Origin: CAZBQG01 sp964493945
GTDB lineage: Bacteria; Pseudomonadota; Alphaproteobacteria; Rhodospirillales; UBA2165
DNA length: 13,584 nucleotides
NCBI GenBank assembly: GCA_964493945.1
Contig: CAZBQG010000113.1
Span: 1-13,584, forward strand
Direction of reading: 5' to 3'
Shown here: piece after piece, positions 1-5,874 of the stretch
Numbering within the stretch: the stretch's first letter is position 1
Layout: each line of letters begins with the position of its first letter
Notes under the pieces: model-generated
The model's input: only the letters and a program-made list of their open reading frames with translations
What the model was told of the DNA's origin: nothing
The model's database searches: none
Made by a program: the position numbers and the translations under genes

Positions 1-180
1 ATGCATGCAGCCGACGGGAACGAAGGTGCGTTTAACCTCGGGGTAGATGCCCGATTCCACATCCAAAACTTTCCGCCACTGAACCATGGGCGGCGTGGCG
101 TTGGTGTGTTTGCACGCCGCCGTGCAGGTCTGACAGCCGACGCAGCGCCTGAGATCGGCGACCATCACCCAGCGGGTCAT
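1..180 (-). CDS. 4Fe-4S ferredoxin-type subunit of molybdopterin oxidoreductase (5' part only)
   Basis: The first 60 residues of an iron-sulfur electron-transfer subunit are visible; the gene runs off the left edge of the window. Residues 13-23 read CVGCQTCTAAC, the Cx2Cx2Cx3 start of a bacterial 4Fe-4S binding motif, and a further Cys in VGCMH near residue 58 should begin the next cluster motif. The opening MTRWVMVADLRRCVGC and the WRKV segment resemble the NrfC/PhsB/TtrB/PadC-like subunits that pass electrons from a Mo-bisMGD catalytic subunit to a membrane or soluble acceptor. The ATG at 180-178 overlaps the stop of the upstream large-subunit gene as ATGA, so the two are translationally coupled and almost certainly form one enzyme. 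No twin-arginine signal is present, which fits a cytoplasmic complex. A third, possibly membrane, subunit may lie beyond the edge. Confidence 0.9.
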   Translation of the reverse strand, partial: MTRWVMVADLRRCVGCQTCTAACKHTNATPPMVQWRKVLDVESGIYPEVKRTFVPVGCMH

Positions 181-2918
181 GAGGCACCTCCGATCCGCTT
201 GACGCTGACCCTGGCCAGATCGGCGCCCGAGCCCGTATTATCCGTCGTCTCCATGAGCATGGGGATCAATGAATTGATGCTGGGCAGCTTGAAATCCTTG
301 GCCAGCGGCGTCACCCAATGGTCGAACTGGCCGATCATCAATAATGTATCCGGCCGGATGCCCTGGCGCAGGACCGCATGGCCTTGGGTCTCGCCAACCG
401 GCGAGCGGATTTCCACCAAATCCCCTTCCTCGATACCCATTTCCTGGGCGCGGCCCGTGTTCATGATCACGCCGCCATGGCCGGCCACATTGCCGGCCAC
501 CTCCTTGATCATCTGCACGCCCACATTGGCGCCCCATGAATATTGCATGGACCGGGACGTCAGGACCCAGAAGGGGTAATCATCGATGTCAATTTTGAAG
601 CTGCTCTCATAGGCCCGCTCCCAGATGCCCGGGATATCATGCCAGGCGGGCATGGCCTGATATTCACTGAGCTGCTTGTCCCACCAAGTGATGTTCTTTT
701 CATGGAGCCGGTTGCCCAACTCCGTGCCGATACGTAAAAGCTTTTCCTGGTAGGGCAGTTCGAAGCGCAGCCCCTGTTCGCGCATGGTGGCGAACAGATA
801 CCAATCCTTGCGGGGAAATTCGGAAACCCGGAAGCCGTGCTCGCGGTAATAATCCAGGCCGTCTGTTTCGGCGCCTTCGGTCACTTCGGCACTGGCCGCC
901 CGGCAGGCCGCATCCCAGATTTCCTCGGGGCTATGGGCTACATCTTCGTCCAGGGTGAAATCGTAATTGTTGGTGCGGAAGGGCACGTTGGTGGCACCCT
1001 TGTTGATGAAGCTGTTATATTCCTTGAGAAGCCCGACCCGCTTGGCCAGTTCCGTGGTGATCCAGGTGATGTCGCGCACCTCGCCCGGCGGATCGACCAT
1101 GGGTTGGCGCAACATGAAGCCCTGATAATCCCAGAACGCCTCGACGAATTTGGTGCCGCCGCAGCGCAATAGTTGCAGGCTTTCCAAATCCGTGCATTCG
1201 GGCAGCAGGATATCGGCCATATGGTTGGTTTCGTCACGGGTATAGGCGAAGCTGACGGTGAAGGGAAATGAGGCCGCTACCTTGGCCACCTTTTCGGTCT
1301 GCCAGAAGGAAATTACCGGATTGGTGCGGTAGGTGATCCACACATCGGGCACGGTCATTTTCGGCAGATGCTCCAATTCCCCATCGGCCTGGGTCATCCA
1401 ACCCAGATGGGTGGGGCCCAAAGCCGGGCTCCAGGCCGAATTGCCCACCAACGGAACCAATGTGCTCCCGGCATGGCGCTGATCGGGCTGGGTGGACCAG
1501 TTCTCCTTGTCGGTGGGATTGGTTGGCTGATACATGAAGCCGTCCTCGCCCGGCTCGACGCTTTGGTTTCGGTTGCGGGCCGATTTATTGACCCGGACCG
1601 TGGTCCCCAGCGTGCCTCCCGGCACTTCCAGCGCACCCACAAGTGTTGCCAGCAAGGTCCGTCCCCAGCAACTTTCATAGCCGCCCCAGCCATTATTCAC
1701 GGTCTTGCCCAGATTGACCGCGACCGGCCGGAAGGGCAGCATTTCTCCGTCTATTTCGATGGTCTGGCCGATACAGGCATGATCCAGAAATTCATTGGCG
1801 ACGCGCCGGATCACATGGGCCGGTACGTCGCAGATTTCGGAGGCCCATTCTGGCGTATAGTCCTTGACGTGATCGCCGAGCATGGCGAAGGACGGCTTGC
1901 AGGCCACATCCTTGTGCTCCCAGCGATCCTCATCAGCGCCAAGCTCAATGCCCGAGACGCAAAATTCGCCGTCCAGGGCCGGATCCAGCCCGGGCGCATC
2001 AAAGGGCTGGATGGTTCCAGTGTTCAAATCCCACATGAGGGGCTTTTTGCTTTCCGGATCGCGCATGAAAAAGCCGCCGGGCGCCACCAGATAAGGCGAC
2101 GAGGTATGATGCTTGAGAAAGTGGATATCCAGACGTTCCCGCGCATTTTCATGGAGCATGACCTGGATCATGGCGAACATGAAGGCGGGGTCGGTCTTGG
2201 TCTTGATGGGCACCCATTCATCGGAACAGGCGCCGGTGACTGACATATGAGGCTCTATCTGGACGCGGATCATGCCCCTGACCCTGGCATCGGCATGGCG
2301 TTTGACGCCGCAGACGCCACCGGCGGCTTCCACGTTATCGCCAAAGGAAACCACGTAATTGCAGATGGGCGTGTCCGGTGCGACGGTGAAGCCCCGATGC
2401 CAGTATTCGCCGTACAAATGTTCCGAATGGGTGCACTTCACCCCCTGCCCACTGCCCAGGGAAAAATCCGCTGGACCCCAGGCGGCGAGAAAAGCAGGAA
2501 ACGTGCCCAAATATGAGACCGACGTGCCGCCCCCGCCGAAACTGGTGGCGATGCGCGGATAGCCGGACTCGTCCAACACGCCCTTGGCTCTGGCCTCTTT
2601 CAGCTTTCCGGCCACCGTATCCAGCGCCTCATCCCACGAAATGGGCACGAAGCCCGGATCCTGATCGCGGCCCTTTTCGGGGTTGGTCCGTTTCATGGGC
2701 GTGGTGATGCGGTTGGGATTATAGGTCTTTTGCACCAACCCGTAGGCCTTGACGCAGACCTTGCCGTCGCCTGGATGATAGGGCGCCAACTCGTGATGGG
2801 GGCTGACTTCGGTAGCCACGCCGTCCTCGATGCGCACATTCAGCACTTCGGGCCCGGCGACGCATTGATAGCAGGTCGTAGGGACGGTCCGGACTTCGCC
2901 CGGTTGATCCTTGGGCAT
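177..2918 (-). CDS. Molybdopterin (bis-MGD) oxidoreductase, large catalytic subunit
   Basis: A 913-residue member of the DMSO-reductase superfamily (MopB/COG0243). The ATG at 2918 is chosen over a start at 2942 because AGAGGAG lies 6 nt before it. The N-terminal cluster region has C16, C19 and C55, but position 23, where a Cx2Cx3Cx(n)C motif would place its third Cys, is Pro. C162 in VKCTHSEHLYGEYW lies where many relatives carry the Mo ligand (a positional inference). The last ~130 residues (SWGANVGVQ, MNTGRAQEMGIEEGDLVEI) form the molybdopterin-dinucleotide binding domain. There is no Tat signal, unlike PsrA- or TtrA-type enzymes, so the enzyme is probably cytoplasmic. Its partner Fe-S subunit follows with an ATGA overlap. 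With hmgA upstream on the same strand, a phenylacetyl-CoA:acceptor oxidoreductase-like (Pad-type) enzyme is a possible role, but substrate is not readable from sequence. Confidence 0.9.
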   Translation of the reverse strand: MPKDQPGEVRTVPTTCYQCVAGPEVLNVRIEDGVATEVSPHHELAPYHPGDGKVCVKAYGLVQKTYNPNRITTPMKRTNPEKGRDQDPGFVPISWDEALDTVAGKLKEARAKGVLDESGYPRIATSFGGGGTSVSYLGTFPAFLAAWGPADFSLGSGQGVKCTHSEHLYGEYWHRGFTVAPDTPICNYVVSFGDNVEAAGGVCGVKRHADARVRGMIRVQIEPHMSVTGACSDEWVPIKTKTDPAFMFAMIQVMLHENARERLDIHFLKHHTSSPYLVAPGGFFMRDPESKKPLMWDLNTGTIQPFDAPGLDPALDGEFCVSGIELGADEDRWEHKDVACKPSFAMLGDHVKDYTPEWASEICDVPAHVIRRVANEFLDHACIGQTIEIDGEMLPFRPVAVNLGKTVNNGWGGYESCWGRTLLATLVGALEVPGGTLGTTVRVNKSARNRNQSVEPGEDGFMYQPTNPTDKENWSTQPDQRHAGSTLVPLVGNSAWSPALGPTHLGWMTQADGELEHLPKMTVPDVWITYRTNPVISFWQTEKVAKVAASFPFTVSFAYTRDETNHMADILLPECTDLESLQLLRCGGTKFVEAFWDYQGFMLRQPMVDPPGEVRDITWITTELAKRVGLLKEYNSFINKGATNVPFRTNNYDFTLDEDVAHSPEEIWDAACRAASAEVTEGAETDGLDYYREHGFRVSEFPRKDWYLFATMREQGLRFELPYQEKLLRIGTELGNRLHEKNITWWDKQLSEYQAMPAWHDIPGIWERAYESSFKIDIDDYPFWVLTSRSMQYSWGANVGVQMIKEVAGNVAGHGGVIMNTGRAQEMGIEEGDLVEIRSPVGETQGHAVLRQGIRPDTLLMIGQFDHWVTPLAKDFKLPSINSLIPMLMETTDNTGSGADLARVSVKRIGGAS

Positions 2919-2968
2919 TAAAAACTCCTCTGGACGCGCCACCTGGGCGCAATAGTCTGCTTATCAAC

Positions 2969-2997
2969 AATATCGGTGCAGCGCCCGTCAATCTCAA
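2969..2997 (-). promoter_or_regulatory. Candidate sigma-70 promoter for the Mo-oxidoreductase genes
   Basis: In the 119-nt gap between hmgA and the Mo-subunit gene, the minus strand carries TTGAGA (2997-2992), a 17-nt spacer and GATATT (2974-2969). These match the -35 and -10 consensus at 5/6 and 4/6 positions. Transcription would begin near 2962, giving a leader of about 45 nt before the ATG at 2918. It suggests that the oxidoreductase can be expressed independently of hmgA, although readthrough from hmgA is equally possible because no convincing terminator separates them. Pattern-based only. Confidence 0.35.
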
Positions 2998-3037
2998 GCG
3001 CATATTATCGTTTTAACCCATAAATTTGGGGGGTTGT

Positions 3038-4351
3038 TTATGAACCGGGACCGGGGAAGCCTTTTTCCAGGCCTTGCCAGCATTGCAGATAATCCGCCTG
3101 CAATTGGGGGCATTGGAGGGCATGTTGGGTGGGGTGGAAGAGACTGTAGCTCTCGAACATGAAGGCCAGCGTATCACCCTGATATTGGGGTTGGAGCCGG
3201 GCGCTGCTGGCCGCTTCGAAAACCTCCCGGTCCGGGCTATGGGCGCTCATGCAATTATGCAGGCTGGCGCCGCCCGGCACGAACCCGTCGGTCTTGGCGT
3301 CATAGGCGCCCCGCACCAGGCCCATGAATTTGCCCATCACATTGCGGTGGAAATAGGGCGGGCGGAAGGTGTCCTCACCGACCATCCAGCGGGGCGGGAA
3401 TATAACAAAATCCAGATTGGCCCAGCCCGCCGTGTCCGTGGGCGAGGTCAGAACGGTAAAAATGGAAGGATCGGGATGGTCGAAACTGACCGTGCCTATG
3501 GTGTTGAAATTGGCCAAATCATATTTGTAAGGCACGTAATTGCCGTGCCAGGCGACCACATCCAGGGGCGAATGATCCAATTCCGCTTCCCACAGATTGC
3601 CGCCAAACTTACAAGTCAGCCGGCAGGGCCGCTCCTGTTCTTCATAGGCCGCGACGGGGCTCAGGAAATCCCGGGGATTGGCCAGACCATTGGCGCCAAT
3701 GGGACCCAGGGAAGGCAGACGCAAGAGGGCGCCGTAATTTTCGCAGACATAACCCATTGCCTGCCCATCCGCCAACCCAACGGAAAATTTGATGCCCCGC
3801 TGAATGACCGCGATCTCGCCCGGCGCGACATTCATGATACCCATTTCGGTGGTCAGGATCAGGCTTCCGGATTGGGGAACGAACAGCATTTCGCCGTCCG
3901 CATTGTAGAAATAGCGATCCTCCATGGAGGCGTTGGCCGAATAGATATGCACCGCCAGCCCAGCCCCCACGGAGGCATCTCCGCCGCCGGCCAGGGTCGC
4001 CAGCCCGTCGATGAAGTCGGTATCCGGCGCGGGCGGCGGTGGCGGGCTCCAGCGCAACTGGTTGGGGGTTGGCGGCACTTCGTCAAAGGGCGAGCCCCGC
4101 CAAAGCCCATTGCCGATCTGGCTGAACGCCCCATGCAGAACAGAGGGCCGGATGCGGTAAAGCCAGCTGCGCCGGTTTTCGCTCCGGGGCGCGGTGAAGG
4201 CCGTGCCGTTAAGCTGTTCGGCGTAAAGCCCCATGGGCGCGCGCTGGGGCGAATTGAGCTTTTTGGGTAGGGCACCGGGCAATGCCTCGCTCATGGCTTC
4301 ATTGCCGAAACCGGTCTGATAGGTCAAATTCTTTGGCGCTGGACTGTCCAT
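3038..4351 (-). CDS. hmgA: Homogentisate 1,2-dioxygenase (with an unusual Lys at an iron-ligand position)
   Basis: A 437-residue protein of normal family length (about 430-445). Homogentisate dioxygenase is a non-haem Fe(II) enzyme that opens the ring of homogentisate to maleylacetoacetate in Phe/Tyr and phenylacetate-type catabolism. Family signatures are clear: YQTGFGNE near the N-terminus, SENRRSWLYRI, FDHPDPSIFTV with H292 (the proposed active-site His), FPPRW, FRPPYFHRN with H335, and FVPGGASLHN. Numbering coincides with the human enzyme, so the iron ligands should be H335, E341 and H371. H335 and H371 are present, but position 341 is Lys (codon AAA, 3331-3329). The ATG at 4351 is preceded by AGGAG at 6 nt; the frame stays open to 4618 but runs into the divergent gene. 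No fumarylacetoacetase or maleylacetoacetate isomerase is visible in the window. Family is certain; activity on homogentisate is not, because of K341. Confidence 0.93.
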   Translation of the reverse strand: MDSPAPKNLTYQTGFGNEAMSEALPGALPKKLNSPQRAPMGLYAEQLNGTAFTAPRSENRRSWLYRIRPSVLHGAFSQIGNGLWRGSPFDEVPPTPNQLRWSPPPPPAPDTDFIDGLATLAGGGDASVGAGLAVHIYSANASMEDRYFYNADGEMLFVPQSGSLILTTEMGIMNVAPGEIAVIQRGIKFSVGLADGQAMGYVCENYGALLRLPSLGPIGANGLANPRDFLSPVAAYEEQERPCRLTCKFGGNLWEAELDHSPLDVVAWHGNYVPYKYDLANFNTIGTVSFDHPDPSIFTVLTSPTDTAGWANLDFVIFPPRWMVGEDTFRPPYFHRNVMGKFMGLVRGAYDAKTDGFVPGGASLHNCMSAHSPDREVFEAASSARLQPQYQGDTLAFMFESYSLFHPTQHALQCPQLQADYLQCWQGLEKGFPGPGS

Positions 4352-4429
4352 AATATTCTCCTGGTAGATCGAATCTAACATATGGGATAATTCGCAAAGA
4401 AACCAAACGGGGATAGGAGGCCGGGGAAA
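4352..4429. promoter_or_regulatory. Divergent intergenic region between hmgA and the DUF3179 selenoprotein gene
   Basis: This 78-nt AT-leaning gap separates two divergent starts, so it must hold or overlap the promoters of both genes unless they lie inside the coding regions. The plus strand has GATAAT at 4386-4391, a good -10 match, but without a good -35 at the right distance. The minus strand has TATGTT around 4379-4384, also without a clear -35. Strong Shine-Dalgarno sites flank it: AGGAGG at 4415-4420 for the plus gene (9 nt from its ATG) and AGGAG about 6 nt before the hmgA ATG. No obvious palindromic operator was seen. Confidence 0.4.
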
Positions 4430-5281
4430 ATGACCGCCTACGAATTCGATCCCAGCCGCGCCATGCTGAAAGATCCCGACATGTTCCAGCGTTTCAAGGT
4501 TCCCGACGGGGGTGAGCCCCTGGCAGGCGCCGGACTGGCGCCGGATACGGATTTGATCACTATTGAATTGGGCGGCGAAGTGCGCGCCTTTACCGTGCGC
4601 CAAATGGCCTATTATCATCTAGCCCAGGGCCGGCTGGACGGCGAGCCCTATCTGGTTTCCTTCTGACCCGTCTGCCATAGCGGGGTCGGTCTGACGCCGG
4701 TGATCGAGGGCAAAGAATATCATTTCAGCGCCGGCGGGTTGTTCAATGGCTTGGTGCTTTTGATCGATGACGAGACCCGAACCTATTGGGACCATATCAC
4801 CGGCGAGGCCGTCCATGGCCCCATGAAGGGCGCGGCGATGGAAGTCTTTTCTATAAACATGACCAACCTGGAAGCAGCCCTTAAAGATGATCCCCAAATG
4901 ACATTGTCCAGAAAACCTGTGCACCTGTTTGCGCGCATTTTCGGCTTCATCCACCGCAACGCCTTCCGCCACGGCGGCTTCCTGCCGCCCCGCTTCCGGG
5001 GCACCATGGGCGAGGAAGACAAACGCCTTCCCCGCATGGCCCACGGGGTAGGCGTGGTCATCGGCGACGGGGCCCGCTTTTTCACCATGGATCAGATGAA
5101 AAATCCCATCAGCCTGGATTGGGGCGGGCGCCAAATGAATCTCAGCCTGAGCCCGGTGGACAAAGTGCCGGCAGCCATTTGGGAAGACGAAAGCCGGCCC
5201 TTCCAGCTCTTCACCCGCTGGTATGGGTTCTCCTATACCTATCCCGGCTGTGACATCTGGGGCGCGGAGGAAGGCAGTTGA
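4430..5281 (+). CDS. DUF3179-family protein, candidate selenoprotein (in-frame TGA = Sec79)
   Basis: One reading frame of 283 residues contains a single internal TGA at 4664-4666 (residue 79). Before it lies ITIELGGEVRAFTVRQMAYYH...GEPYLVSF; after it PVCHSGVGL, then FSAGGLFNGLVLLIDDETRTYWDHITGEAVHGP, and finally FTRWYGFSYTYPGCDIWG. This is the full order of DUF3179 motifs (gene-regulated R-motif, C-P-x-C, LxNxL/W-TGEAxxGP, C-terminal F-W-aF-P). The TGA falls exactly on the first Cys of the family's C-P-x-C motif, giving U79-P-V-C82, a UxxC redox-type pair. A SECIS-like hairpin starts 11 nt downstream. The upstream part has its own AGGAGG site and ATG, while the downstream part has only an internal GTG at 4700 without an SD, arguing against two genes. 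No signal peptide is seen, so it is probably cytoplasmic. DUF3179 has no established function; a thiol/selenol redox role is inference. A nonsense mutation or base error is the alternative. Confidence 0.8.
4678..4702 (+). promoter_or_regulatory. Candidate bacterial SECIS hairpin for UGA decoding
   Basis: Inside the coding sequence, 11 nt after the TGA, the RNA can fold with loop GGUCU (4688-4692). The upper stem is 4685-4687 with 4693-4695 (GUC/GAC). A G-G mismatch follows, then 4681-4683 with 4697-4699 (CGG/CCG), another G-G mismatch, and A4679-U4701 plus the wobble U4678-G4702. The apical GGUCU closed by a C-G pair resembles the SelB-recognised loop of E. coli fdhF, where the essential G and U lie about 20 nt after the UGA; here GGU lies 22-24 nt after it. 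The bulged U known from fdhF is not obvious. Visual folding only; no free energy was computed. Confidence 0.65.
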
Positions 5282-5874
5282 GGGGCCTCTACGGATGGGC
5301 GGGACTGTTCTGCCTTTTAGGCTTTCTTTTGCCGGGCCCGGCCCAATCGCGGGACCAAAATCTGACTGGAAAATTTCTCATCGCTACCCGCCAATTGAAT
5401 GATCGCAATTTCAGCCGCACGGTGGTCTTCATCTGCAACCATGATGAAAAAGGCGCGCTGGGGCTGGTTCTCAATCACCCCATGGGCCAGCTTCCTTTCT
5501 CTCAGCTTCTCAAGCAATTCGGCATCGAGGTCAAGGAGGACAGCAAAATCCCGGTGCGTTCGGGGGGGCCGGTGCAGCGCAATCTGGCGGTCATCCTCCA
5601 TACCCCCGACGTGCTGGCCGGCGAGCCCCTTTGCAATACGGGCAAAGGTGCGATCACCGCCACCATCGACATGCTCAAACTTATGGCCCAGGACAAGGGG
5701 CCTAAATGGTCCAGGATCTTTTTCGGCTATTCAGGCTGGGGGGCCGGCCAGTTGGAGCGCGAAATACAGCAAAAATCCTGGGACACCATCCCCTGGAATG
5801 AAGAGCTGTTGTTCGACGAGGACACCAAGGGGATGTGGGAAAAGGCCAAACGCTTGCTGGGCGTGGAGCTCTAG
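5278..5874 (+). CDS. YqgE/AlgH-family (UPF0301) protein with a predicted signal peptide
   Basis: A 198-residue protein matching the YqgE/AlgH family over its length: GKFLIATRQLNDRNFSRTVVFICNHDEKGALGLVLNHPMG, SGGPVQRNLAVILHT and FFGYSGWGAGQLEREI...ELLFD are the classical blocks. The biochemical function of the family is unsettled. The start is a TTG at 5278 that overlaps the TGA of the preceding DUF3179 gene (TTGA), with GGAGG at 5266-5270, 7 nt upstream; this indicates translational coupling. What is unusual is the N-terminus: MRG, a hydrophobic run from about residue 4 to 18 (LYGWAGLFCLLGFLL), then PGPAQS before RDQ, a plausible signal peptidase I site after residue 24. Ordinary YqgE proteins lack this and are cytoplasmic. 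The mature protein (~174 residues) would have the usual domain length. An internal later start seems unlikely because the family block begins immediately after the signal. Confidence 0.88.
   Translation: MRGLYGWAGLFCLLGFLLPGPAQSRDQNLTGKFLIATRQLNDRNFSRTVVFICNHDEKGALGLVLNHPMGQLPFSQLLKQFGIEVKEDSKIPVRSGGPVQRNLAVILHTPDVLAGEPLCNTGKGAITATIDMLKLMAQDKGPKWSRIFFGYSGWGAGQLEREIQQKSWDTIPWNEELLFDEDTKGMWEKAKRLLGVEL

Noticed and set aside
1368..2243. Plus-strand open frame opposite the Mo subunit (291 codons)
   Set aside because: Antisense shadow without homology features; the minus strand is a full molybdopterin domain.
3015..3035. AACCC/GGGTT dyad just after the hmgA stop as a terminator
   Set aside because: Only 5 bp with an 11-nt loop and no T-run in the direction of hmgA transcription.
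3074..4270. Long plus-strand open frame opposite hmgA (398 codons)
   Set aside because: It is the antisense shadow of a well-conserved gene in GC-rich DNA and has no recognisable domain or ribosome binding site.
4352..4618. N-terminal extension of HmgA up to 4618
   Set aside because: The extra residues do not resemble the family, overlap the divergent DUF3179 gene, and the ATG at 4351 has AGGAG at 6 nt and gives the normal length.
4430..4666. A separate 78-residue protein ending at the TGA, followed by an independent gene from 4700
   Set aside because: Both parts are in the same frame and together make one DUF3179 domain; the downstream GTG at 4700 has no Shine-Dalgarno site and would start inside the conserved region.
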